The position numbers and the translations under genes are program-made. A model generated the notes under the pieces. That model had not been told where the DNA came from and searched no databases. It saw only the letters and a list, made by a program, of their open reading frames with translations. Source: Planctomycetaceae bacterium (GTDB taxonomy: Bacteria; Planctomycetota; Planctomycetia; Pirellulales; Pirellulaceae). From it: a stretch of 13,673 nt of DNA. Shown here piece after piece: positions 7,860-13,673 of this stretch; the stretch's first letter is position 1, and the number at the start of each line of letters is the position of its first letter. The DNA is taken from assembly GCA_005773145.1 (NCBI GenBank), contig SXHS01000282.1:1-13673 (forward strand), in the 5' to 3' direction.

Positions 7860-8770
7860 ATGATCTTTGCATCCGAGACTTGGCCCACGTGGTACGCGGA
7901 CGATTGCGTCTGGCGGACATGCCCCCATTAGGCGGGGAATGGGAGCCGATACAACGGATTGTTCTCGACTTGGAGCAAGTCGGCCCGGGGGACGTCGCCG
8001 TTCTGGGCGGCCAGGATGCAGAAACCAACCTCACAACGGCACCGGGGGACTCCGGGTGGGTTGAAGAGGCGTATCTGCGCGGCGCCCTGGGAATCGTGAC
8101 GGCGGGACGCCCCATTGAACCATGGGCCGGTCGGTTCAGTGTCAACGTCAAGAACACCAAACTCGCCGTACGACGACTAGCCGCCTGGGCTCGGCGTCGA
8201 TTCAATGGCATGTTGACCATCGTCCTCGAGTCCCAGGCCCATACGCCCATCGGCCCCACCATCGATCAGCACTTGTGCCGCGATGGGTTTGTAAAGGGAT
8301 CCTGGACAATGGCCACGGAATGGCTGGACGTGGCATCCGCGCTGCTTAGGCTGTCGACTCGAGACCGCTACGCCATCATCTCAGTTACCGGCAAGAAACG
8401 AAGCGTGATTGCCGCATGTGCCGATCTATTTGCTCCGCATGTAGCCGTGATGACTCAGCAATCGTGCGGTCGCCCCGGCTTGTCTGCGGCCGAGTCCGCG
8501 ATCGTGGCCGCATTGCCCGATCACGGCTGGGTTGTGGTTCCCGCCGATCGTCCGATCGCGGAGTCGCCAATGCCTCAGGAACAATGGGTTCGAGTCATGC
8601 CGGGTGAACTTGTCGCCACGGTTGGCAGTCTGATGTCCGGCTGGGGTGCCAACTCCGAGGACCTGCCAGAAACACCCAACACGTCTGGCGAGTGGAGCCT
8701 CTTCACGGATGCCGTGAACTCATGGGACGCGCGCGAACACCGCTTCTTGACTCAACGCAGAAAAAAGTAA
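7856..8770 (+). CDS. MurF-like protein lacking P-loop and C-terminal domain, probable pseudoenzyme
   Basis: The 304 residues follow the MurF pattern: N-terminal substrate domain ('RDLAHVVRGRL', 7-17; 'LDLEQVGPGDVAVL', 37-50; 'EEAYLRGALGIVTA', 70-83; 'VNVKNTKLAVRRLAAWARRRFNGMLTIV' region, 96-123), then a central domain ('RYAIISVTGK', 171-180; 'LFAPHVAVMT', 191-200). Where MurF has the ATP loop GSxGKTT this protein reads ESQAHTP (125-131), with no Gly-Lys. MurF enzymes are about 450 residues; this one stops before the C-terminal ligand-binding domain, and its last 50 residues are unlike the family. MurF adds D-Ala-D-Ala to the muropeptide, and that reaction cannot be expected here. The ATG overlaps the MurE-like stop (ATGA) and has no Shine-Dalgarno site, so the two are probably made together; a partner or regulator of the MurE-like protein is my inference. 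The family assignment rests on pattern and order and is moderately sure. Confidence 0.65.
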   Translation: MNDLCIRDLAHVVRGRLRLADMPPLGGEWEPIQRIVLDLEQVGPGDVAVLGGQDAETNLTTAPGDSGWVEEAYLRGALGIVTAGRPIEPWAGRFSVNVKNTKLAVRRLAAWARRRFNGMLTIVLESQAHTPIGPTIDQHLCRDGFVKGSWTMATEWLDVASALLRLSTRDRYAIISVTGKKRSVIAACADLFAPHVAVMTQQSCGRPGLSAAESAIVAALPDHGWVVVPADRPIAESPMPQEQWVRVMPGELVATVGSLMSGWGANSEDLPETPNTSGEWSLFTDAVNSWDAREHRFLTQRRKK

Positions 8771-8818
8771 AAACGGACGTAACGAAAACGAAAGCGAAAA
8801 CAAAAACGTACATGTGTG
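8771..8818 (+). other. A-rich, T-poor spacer after the MurF-like gene
   Basis: About 45 bases after the stop codon are made of A-rich units (AACGAAAACG, AAAGCG, AAAACAAAAACG) with almost no T. It should be single-stranded in RNA and sits directly before the paired region starting at 8819. Confidence 0.5.
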
Positions 8819-8939
8819 GGCTTCACTGCTTAGGTTGGCATTGCAAAATGCCAACATTACCCCCTCCTGGGTAGGAGCCTCGTATTATCGGGCCCGCGGT
8901 ATCTGGGTCACCGCTCCGATAGTTGCTCGCAGTGAAGCC
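8819..8939 (+). ncRNA. Candidate four-helix branched RNA structure
   Basis: An 11-bp perfect closing stem pairs 8819-8829 (GGCTTCACTGC) with 8929-8939. Inside are three further hairpins. Arm 1 is a 9-bp perfect stem (8834-8842 with 8847-8855) capped by GCAA, a GNRA tetraloop. Arm 2 is CTCCT-GGGT-AGGAG (8864-8877). Arm 3 has TATCGG/CCGATA (8886-8891 with 8916-8921) enclosing GCGGT/ACCGC (8896-8900 with 8910-8914) around a 9-nt loop. Together they would form a four-way junction. It lies between convergent genes, so it could be a 3' UTR element, an independent small RNA on either strand, or a small inverted-repeat element. I do not recognise a known family, and transcription is unproven. Confidence 0.45.
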
Positions 8940-8945
8940 TAAGGA

Positions 8946-8990
8946 CTGGGGGCTGGAGCAGCGAAACAAACAGCTGCTCCAGCCACCCAG
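8946..8990. terminator. Strong 17-bp hairpin between convergent genes
   Basis: CTGGG plus GGCTGGAGCAGC (8946-8962) pairs with GCTGCTCCAGCC (8973-8984) and CCCAG (8986-8990). One A at 8985 is bulged and the loop is GAAACAAACA. It lies 28 bp beyond the stop of the minus-strand lipoprotein gene and 175 bp beyond the plus-strand MurF-like gene. No T-run follows on either strand, so it is not a textbook intrinsic terminator, but it could end or protect both transcripts. Confidence 0.5.
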
Positions 8991-9018
8991 GGATATTTGG
9001 CGAGAGATCCTCGACGGT

Positions 9019-9771
9019 TCAGTACCGTACCGAGGCCTGCTGTATCGAGCCGCGTCGCGAAGATGGTCGCTGGGCCCCTCGCAGGACATTGAAGGACGAT
9101 ACTGGAGGCCGGACCGACGCGGCACCGGGCAAGCGTCGCGTCGGGGTTGGCATCCTCTCAGGAGCCTCTTCACGAACATCATCCTCTTCGGGTAGGGCGG
9201 AATCCCCCGGCCCAATCACCTCGACATCCTCCTCGGGTTCCAACAGCGGCGCCCGCTGCATGGGCCCCATCACACCTGGCACCGGGGAAGAGTCCGGGGG
9301 CCCGGGAACCCGCGGTGCCAGCAGATCCGTCTCCATCGGCACCGGTTCGGGCCGCACGGAATCCAATGGACCACCCAACGCAGGCCCCTCGATGATCGAT
9401 TCCATGCTGGGCGTCTGCCTGGGATCGTGGCCCTCCTCGCCGCTAAACACAATCGATTCCCTGCGGGCGAAAACGGGACGAGTGGGGACCGGATGGTATT
9501 TGGACTCTGTGACAAACGTGGCCTGTTCGTTTTCAACCACCGGAGCGGCCGGCGGACCAAAGAAATCTCGCAGTCGGCGCGAGCAACCCACATCCGTTGC
9601 GCAACAACCGATGCAGCCCGAGCCGCAATCGTTAGACATGCAACCGATCGGCTGACAACAACCAGCGCACCCAACCAGCACAAACCCAATAAAGAATGCC
9701 CCTAGCAGTGGGCTCACTGTCGGCGAACCAACGATTGTTGCAAGAAAGCTGGCCCGCAGCCGATGGTTCAT
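9019..9771 (-). CDS. Cys-rich lipoprotein with Pro/Glu-rich tail, function unknown
   Basis: The 250-residue protein has a lipoprotein signal peptide: a basic start (MNHRLR), a hydrophobic core (about 20-33) and the lipobox LVGC, with C35 as the lipidated residue. The next 28 residues hold eight more Cys (38, 39, 44, 49, 53, 56, 57, 63) in a Gly-rich setting. From about 68 on the chain is Pro-, Glu- and Arg-rich, of low complexity and probably disordered; no enzyme motif is seen. The start at 9771 is chosen over an in-frame upstream codon at 9909 because it has GGAG 6 nt before it and places the signal peptide at the N terminus. It should be anchored in a membrane facing the periplasm. The Cys cluster could form disulfides or bind metal; with the VKOR-DsbA gene nearby, disulfides are attractive, but that is inference. 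Confidence 0.7.
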   Translation of the reverse strand: MNHRLRASFLATIVGSPTVSPLLGAFFIGFVLVGCAGCCQPIGCMSNDCGSGCIGCCATDVGCSRRLRDFFGPPAAPVVENEQATFVTESKYHPVPTRPVFARRESIVFSGEEGHDPRQTPSMESIIEGPALGGPLDSVRPEPVPMETDLLAPRVPGPPDSSPVPGVMGPMQRAPLLEPEEDVEVIGPGDSALPEEDDVREEAPERMPTPTRRLPGAASVRPPVSSFNVLRGAQRPSSRRGSIQQASVRY

Positions 9772-9777
9772 AGTGGT

Positions 9778-9781
9778 CTCC
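9778..9781 (-). promoter_or_regulatory. Ribosome binding site of the lipoprotein gene
   Basis: On the minus strand GGAG stands 6 nt before the ATG at 9771. It supports starting the protein directly at its signal peptide. Confidence 0.55.
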
Positions 9782-9820
9782 GCAGCCGGTCGCCCATTCG
9801 CCCGTTGAGTGGCCGACCGT

Positions 9821-9852
9821 ACGGCGCGATGGTAGCACGGCGCGATGGTAGC
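9821..9852. repeat. Perfect 16-bp tandem duplication
   Basis: ACGGCGCGATGGTAGC occurs at 9821-9836 and again, with no gap, at 9837-9852, followed by another A. It lies 50-81 bp upstream of the lipoprotein start, in its likely leader or promoter. Either a recent slippage event or a repeated binding site. Confidence 0.8.
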
Positions 9853-9954
9853 ATCCGCGCAGTCGTTACATATTGACGCAGCCGTTGTATCGGTCTGGGA
9901 GCCAACCAACTTGAGAGTTTAGTGGGATCTGTTTGTAGGCCTGTCGGTAGCCGC

Positions 9955-11286
9955 TTACAGGTCGTCGCCACCCTCAACGATCGAATCTGATGGTCGCGAC
10001 CGGCCACGTTTCCCAGATGGCCCGAAGGCGAGTCGCAAGAGTTGCATGGCCAAAAATAGTGCTAGTATCGCCAGCAAATAGACCGGCCAATTTCGCAACG
10101 AGAACCATACACGCCATCCCGGCGGCTCGGGAGCGATTTCGTCGGAAACGCCGGAAAATAACACATCCAGAACGCCAACCAACAGCATCACTCCCATAGT
10201 GGCCATGATGACAAAGCAGCCCGTGGCAGCCATCATTCCCTTAAACGTATCCTCTTCAGTTGGTGTATCGACCGTCAATCGAATGGCCCGCCCTCGTCGC
10301 AGGCTGTCTGGTATCGCCTCGGCCATTTCCAAAACACGACAAGCATTCTCCCAAGTCACCGGCCGACCCTGCGACACAGGCGGGTTCGACTGCGAGTTCG
10401 GTCCGATCTCCAGCAGTGATTTAGGCGGAGTCGTTGGGAGCTGGCGGTCGAGTGTAAAACGTGGGTGATCTGCAATCGACCAAGTGTCCACCTCGAGCAG
10501 ACCCGCTGGCATGGTCTGAATTTTCCAGGGTTGCGGATAGTCATCGAGGCAGATGGTGGCGATGCCACGCGATCCATGCAGGGACAAACGGGCCGCCTCA
10601 GGAAACTCAAAGGTCGCGACCGACCAGCGAACGGGGATCGCCATGGAAGTCCCCAGGTTGGCCGTCACGCGAAAGTCGCCGTCTTGTGCCAGGTCCGCCC
10701 CAAAGGCTGCCACCTGGGTGAGCGGCCCCAGGATTTGGGTGACCAACATACCGTCCTGAGCCAATTGCTCCAACACGGCCATCCGGTCCAAGGTCAAGAG
10801 TCGACGCTCGAACACCACTTGGCGAATCGGTCCCAAGGGGGACGACTCGGCCTCGATCACCAACCGCTGGCACTCGCCCAAGGCCGGGTGGTAGAGCCCC
10901 GGTACAAACGACTGCAGCTGGGCACCCGTGTCTCGATGGATCATATCCAACTCAAAAGCAACAATCGCCTCGCAGGCAGACTGCTGCAAGAGTAGCCGGC
11001 CACCACCCTGCACCAGCTGTCGAAGCTGGTCGGCACGCAGATCTCGGCTGCGAGAGCGGGCCACGATAATCACGTCGAGGTCCTCGCGATGCAGCAATTC
11101 CGTCCAATCGGCGACCACCACATCCGGCCCCAGCAAGGGAGCCAGCGCGGGGCCAAGTTCTGCGGCGACGGCCACACAGGATCCCGGGCCGTTCGCCAGA
11201 AACTCGACCAGAGGACGCAACTGTGGATCATCCCCCAGCAGTCCGACTCGTATCGCTCGGGCGGATTTACTTGTAGATGGGTTCAT
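9955..11286 (-). CDS. Gfo/Idh/MocA-like protein with two C-terminal membrane helices, likely non-catalytic
   Basis: From the ATG at 11286 the protein has 443 residues. The N-terminal Rossmann-like domain (about 11-105) starts 'IRVGLLGDDPQLRPL'; only part of the GxGxxG loop is present. The position of the family's EKP motif, with its catalytic Lys, reads QQS (101-103). The second domain follows the family ('FVPGLYHPALGE', 'SPLGPIRQVVFERRLL', 'LSLHGSRGIATICL'). Residues about 327-356, 'IPDSLRRGRAIRL' and 'EEDTFKGMMAATGC', match a tail I associate with planctomycete members. Two membrane helices follow (about 357-378 and 400-421), then a basic/acidic tail. Normal members use NAD(P) to oxidise or reduce sugars; here lost motifs and a membrane anchor suggest binding or sensing. 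The start is uncertain: in-frame codons at 11304 (ATG) and 11331 (GTG) exist, and none has a clear Shine-Dalgarno site. Confidence 0.7.
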   Translation of the reverse strand: MNPSTSKSARAIRVGLLGDDPQLRPLVEFLANGPGSCVAVAAELGPALAPLLGPDVVVADWTELLHREDLDVIIVARSRSRDLRADQLRQLVQGGGRLLLQQSACEAIVAFELDMIHRDTGAQLQSFVPGLYHPALGECQRLVIEAESSPLGPIRQVVFERRLLTLDRMAVLEQLAQDGMLVTQILGPLTQVAAFGADLAQDGDFRVTANLGTSMAIPVRWSVATFEFPEAARLSLHGSRGIATICLDDYPQPWKIQTMPAGLLEVDTWSIADHPRFTLDRQLPTTPPKSLLEIGPNSQSNPPVSQGRPVTWENACRVLEMAEAIPDSLRRGRAIRLTVDTPTEEDTFKGMMAATGCFVIMATMGVMLLVGVLDVLFSGVSDEIAPEPPGWRVWFSLRNWPVYLLAILALFLAMQLLRLAFGPSGKRGRSRPSDSIVEGGDDL

Positions 11287-11331
11287 AGGAGGATTCTGCA
11301 ACATAGCCGGCGCCCGACCCGCGTCCGGCAC

Positions 11332-11660
11332 GCGGTTACCCCGAGCAACGACGGAATGGGTAGGGGCATTCTAACGGACTCTAGTGTGTGGCGGCGGTCC
11401 CACTACCACCCCCGAGCCTCCGTCCCGAACGTTTAGCGGGGACAGCCAGGGCATAGGTCCGATAAACGTGTCCGGTAAACGGGCAAGAACCGCATCTACG
11501 GGCTGGGTGGTACAGGGGCTACATCCGGCATAGATGCTAAAAAGAACAACGGTCGCACCTTCCGCATGCCCCACATCCCAGCGCGGCTTCCATGTGGAAA
11601 AAGGTCAACATTTTTTTGCTAGTCCGGTTGGGATTGGTGCTATAAATTAAACGTAGTAAA
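11332..11660. other. Divergent intergenic region
   Basis: No convincing gene is present between the Gfo/Idh-like gene (minus) and the VKOR-DsbA gene (plus); promoters for both should lie here. An imperfect 11-bp direct repeat, TCCGATAAACG (11458-11468) and TCCGGTAAACG (11471-11481), has a 13-bp period. A T-run (11611-11617) and a TATAAA box (11641) lie at the right end. A minus-strand open frame at 11371-11574 begins with GTG and lacks coding support. Confidence 0.5.
11641..11646 (+). promoter_or_regulatory. -10 element candidate for the VKOR-DsbA gene
   Basis: TATAAA matches 5 of 6 positions of the -10 consensus in an AT-rich patch that is unusual for the window. The only -35-like hexamer, TTGCTA at 11616-11621, is 19 nt away. 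Transcription would start near 11653, leaving a leader of under 10 nt before the ATG at 11661. Confidence 0.35.
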
Positions 11661-13226
11661 ATGAGGTCTGAGACAATCGCCATGCACACGTGTACAATCG
11701 GCAACTTGGTGGATCATTCCCGGCCCCAGCACGACTTGGGCCAGGGTCCCCCTGCCCACTTGAGGTGGGTGGTTCGCATCATCGCCGTCAGCGCGTTGGC
11801 GATTGCCGGTCACCTTGCTTGGGTGGCCATGCTAACGGGCAACACCGTAGGTTGCGGATCCGAGGGTCTGTTTGATTGCGGGGAGGTCCTGTCCAGCCGT
11901 TGGTCGAAGTGGATGGGCTTGCCGGTCAGCCTACCGGCCGCGGCGTGGTATGCCAGTCTCGTGGTGACGACGGCCTTCGTCGGCCCGCGCGTTCCACAGC
12001 GAGTACGACAGACGGCGTGGTTGTTATCGACCGTGATGATGCTGACCGCCGGCCTGTCGGCGATGTGGTTCATTGGCCTGCAGGCCTTCGTGGTGGGGAA
12101 ATTCTGCGTTTATTGTCTATTTGTGCACGCAGCGGGGCTCGTTCTGGCTGCCTTGGCCCTTTGTTATGGCGCAGCCACCTGGGCCGGACGACTGCAGCGA
12201 GGGGCGTTGGCGATGCTCGGAGCCAGCGTCCTAATCCTGGGGCAAGTTTTGGTGGCCCCGCCCCCCACATACGTGGTGGATGCTTACGACAATGAGTACA
12301 TGGAATCCAACGGGGATCCGCTTGTATTGGACTTGGTGGACACGGTCCCCCCTTCCAGCGGTGCGGACGCCGGGTTGACGACTACGAACGTGCCAACGGT
12401 AGACCCTGAGGTGGAAGCCGCCACGGCCACAACGCCAATTCCCAGTCTGAGTCCCGTGCCGGGCGAATCAAATGCGGACGATGCTCAGCCGGATGCATCG
12501 GCCGAGAAATCGAAGACGACGCCCACCGCGCCGGCTGCTGTCGATACGCCGGCGACTGCGGGGGGCGATTCTAAGACCACCGGAACTAAAACGGCGGAGA
12601 AACCACGGGAACGAATCGTGAGTTTTCTCGGTGGTCGAGCAAAACTCGACGCGTACCAACGCCCAGTGATCGGATCCATGGACGCGCCTCATATTTTGGT
12701 GGAACTATTCGACTACACCTGCCCACACTGCCGGCGGCTCCACGGGCAACTACAAAGCGCGCACAAGCGATATGGGGATCAGGTGGCGATCGTATTGCTT
12801 CACCTGCCACTTGATGCACGTTGCAATCGGTCCATCGGTCAAACGAACGCCCAACATGCTCAAGCCTGCGACTTGACTCGTTGTGCCATCGCCGTCTGGC
12901 GGAGCCAACCGGCCGTGTTCGAACAGTATCACGACTGGATGTTCGCATCCCCCTCGGCGCGGTCCGCGAGCGAGGCGCGAGCCGAAGCAGCGCGATTGAT
13001 CGGGGCCGATGTTCTGAAAAAGGCACTAGACGAACCGGTCATCGGCAAGCTCATTTCTCAGCATGTCTCGGTCTACGAGCAGGCCCAAAAAGGGGCGATC
13101 CCCAAGTTGATGTTTCCTCGCGTCACGCTGCGCGGGGAACCCAATACCGAGGCCGATCTCTTTCGCCTGCTGGAGAAAGAGCTGAAGATTGAACCCGTCA
13201 CCGCGAAGGTGTCGCAGTCTCGTTAA
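11661..13226 (+). CDS. VKOR-DsbA fusion, periplasmic disulfide bond formation
   Basis: This is a 521-residue membrane protein. Residues about 35-198 form a VKOR domain with about five helices (35-57, 90-108, 118-140, 147-170, 182-198). Its loop pair is C65 and C73 ('VGCGSEGLFDCGEVLSS'), and its active-site CXXC is C149-V-Y-C152. A long Pro/Thr/Ala linker (about 200-318) leads to a DsbA-like thioredoxin domain (about 319-512) with CPHC (354-357) and a likely cis-Pro in 'GAIPKLMF' (P481). Three extra Cys (388, 403, 408) lie in its helical insert. In such fusions the DsbA part oxidises exported proteins, and the VKOR part re-oxidises it, passing electrons to quinone. The start at 11661 has no Shine-Dalgarno site; M8 at 11682 is an alternative. 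It is preceded by its own -10-like box, so it is probably monocistronic. Confidence 0.88.
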   Translation: MRSETIAMHTCTIGNLVDHSRPQHDLGQGPPAHLRWVVRIIAVSALAIAGHLAWVAMLTGNTVGCGSEGLFDCGEVLSSRWSKWMGLPVSLPAAAWYASLVVTTAFVGPRVPQRVRQTAWLLSTVMMLTAGLSAMWFIGLQAFVVGKFCVYCLFVHAAGLVLAALALCYGAATWAGRLQRGALAMLGASVLILGQVLVAPPPTYVVDAYDNEYMESNGDPLVLDLVDTVPPSSGADAGLTTTNVPTVDPEVEAATATTPIPSLSPVPGESNADDAQPDASAEKSKTTPTAPAAVDTPATAGGDSKTTGTKTAEKPRERIVSFLGGRAKLDAYQRPVIGSMDAPHILVELFDYTCPHCRRLHGQLQSAHKRYGDQVAIVLLHLPLDARCNRSIGQTNAQHAQACDLTRCAIAVWRSQPAVFEQYHDWMFASPSARSASEARAEAARLIGADVLKKALDEPVIGKLISQHVSVYEQAQKGAIPKLMFPRVTLRGEPNTEADLFRLLEKELKIEPVTAKVSQSR

Positions 13227-13244
13227 CGGCATCAGTCCGAATCC

Positions 13245-13268
13245 GTTCCGGCCATTCTGTCACGGAAC
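13245..13268 (+). terminator. Weak hairpin after the VKOR-DsbA gene
   Basis: GTTCCG (13245-13250) pairs with CGGAAC (13263-13268) around a 12-nt loop, 19 bp after the stop codon. A mildly T-rich stretch (TTCATTGTTTG) follows. It is a possible but weak terminator. Confidence 0.25.
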
Positions 13269-13363
13269 TTCATTGTTTGTCCCTCGTTCTCAGGCAAAAC
13301 GCTCGTGGCACCGCAAAATTCGGGCTAGGCTCCGAAGCGGCCACAATTGGGGGCGATTCCCGT

Positions 13364-13494
13364 CGTAACCCAAAGCGTTAGCGAGGGACTGTCGCGAGGG
13401 CCGTTCGCGAGGAAATGGAGGATGCTCGCGTCATTCATCACCCGCCTTGGGCGACCGACGTGGCAGATATCCCTCGCTGACGCTTCGGGTTACG
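13364..13494. repeat. Inverted pair of 25-bp planctomycete-type repeats
   Basis: The unit at 13364-13388 begins CGTAACCC and ends GCGAGGGA. Its reverse complement recurs at 13470-13494 with 23 of 25 bases identical, the differences being A/G and T/C. The spacer is 81 bp. Reverse translation of this repeat gives 'TRSVSEGY', a spurious peptide I recognise from many planctomycete annotations, so this is probably a dispersed genomic repeat family. Confidence 0.75.
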
Positions 13495-13563
13495 GGTTGA
13501 TTTCCTCGAGAAAATGGCCGATCGCTTCGAGCCGTGCGCAGCTTCACAACTCGGGCACTGGGG

Positions 13564-13586
13564 CACGGGCGGACAAGCCGCCCGTG
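13564..13586. repeat. 9-bp GC-rich hairpin
   Basis: CACGGGCGG (13564-13572), loop ACAAG, CCGCCCGTG (13578-13586): a perfect stem. It sits 22 bp before the possible start of the last gene and 70 bp after the inverted repeats. It may be another dispersed repeat or a terminator-like element; no T-run follows. Confidence 0.5.
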
Positions 13587-13607
13587 GCACCGGAATGGTG
13601 TGGTACG

Positions 13608-13673
13608 ATGCCGGCCATCGAACCTACGTTGAACCCATTGCAACAGCATCTACAAGGGGTATTGAAATGCAAC
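13608..13673 (+). CDS. Possible 5' end of a gene cut by the window edge
   Basis: An ATG at 13608 opens a frame of 22 codons that is still open at the end of the window. It begins MPAIEPTLNPLQ and continues with a plausible composition, Leu/Gln-rich and without the Arg/Pro excess of shadow frames. There is no good Shine-Dalgarno site. No family can be named from so few residues. Confidence 0.35.
   Translation, partial: MPAIEPTLNPLQQHLQGVLKCN

Larger units (their letters stand above)
13269..13607. other. Repeat-bearing intergenic region
   Basis: I find no gene here. It holds an inverted pair of 25-bp repeats (13364-13388 and 13470-13494), several CGCGAGG-type words between them, and a strong 9-bp hairpin (13564-13586). 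A minus-strand open frame (13431-13649) is only a translation of the repeat. Confidence 0.6.

Noticed and set aside
8819..8939. Reading the 11-bp inverted repeat as the ends of an insertion element
   Set aside because: No flanking target duplication is visible, no transposase lies inside, and the interior is filled with further stems; a structured RNA is the better reading, though a small inverted-repeat element is not excluded.
11371..11574. Minus-strand small open frame with a CxxC (AGCSPCT), thioredoxin-like at first sight
   Set aside because: Only 67 codons, a GTG start, no good ribosome binding site, and no strand-helix pattern after the CxxC; kept as non-coding.
13431..13649. Minus-strand open frame containing TRSVSEGY
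   Set aside because: It translates the dispersed repeat at 13470-13494; a known kind of false gene in planctomycetes.
1..13673. CRISPR array, tRNA, rRNA, prophage or restriction/defence genes
   Set aside because: No regularly spaced repeats, no tRNA-like cloverleaf ending in CCA, no rRNA-like stretches, and no recognisable defence or phage proteins in any frame.

Overview
The window looks like a chromosomal segment of a planctomycete, most likely in or near the Pirellulaceae. The reasons are the moderately GC-rich coding sequence, the repeat whose reverse strand spuriously translates as 'TRSVSEGY' near 13.4-13.5 kb, the Cys-rich small lipoprotein, the membrane-anchored Gfo/Idh-like protein, and the M50/HlyD-type gene pair. 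I saw no rRNA, tRNA, CRISPR array, IS element or phage gene. The taxonomic call rests on recognition and was not tested by a search.

Left part (1-5648): a PilZ-domain protein (288-695) precedes a translationally coupled pair. The first gene of the pair is a cytosolic tandem-GAF-like region joined through one membrane helix to an HlyD/lipoyl-type periplasmic adaptor (782-2695). The second is an M50-type membrane protein with an intact HEFGH motif, a PqqD-like N-terminal domain and a second HlyD-like C-terminal half (2692-4848). A protein with two degenerate receiver-like domains (4815-5648, minus strand) runs into the pair and overlaps its 3' end by 34 nt. This looks like a sensory/export or membrane-processing module; no ABC ATPase is visible.

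Middle part (5649-9018): a 741-bp non-coding stretch with short repeats, a candidate promoter and an operator-like palindrome leads into two coupled genes. The first (6390-7859) is a full-length MurE-family ligase that keeps the ATP loop but has lost the meso-diaminopimelate recognition residues. The second (7856-8770) is a MurF-like protein with no P-loop and no C-terminal domain, probably a pseudoenzyme. Downstream, in the gap before a convergent gene, lie a multi-helix potential RNA structure (8819-8939) and a 17-bp hairpin (8946-8990).

Right part (9019-13673): on the minus strand are a Cys-rich lipoprotein (9019-9771) and a Gfo/Idh/MocA-like protein without the usual EKP motif and with two C-terminal membrane helices (9955-11286). 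Divergent from these is a VKOR-DsbA fusion for periplasmic disulfide formation (11661-13226). The tail is non-coding and carries an inverted pair of 25-bp repeats and a strong hairpin, and the window ends in what may be the first 22 codons of another gene.

The most novel-looking items are the MurE-like/MurF-like pseudoenzyme pair, the branched RNA-like structure after it, and the PqqD-M50-HlyD / GAF-HlyD membrane module.
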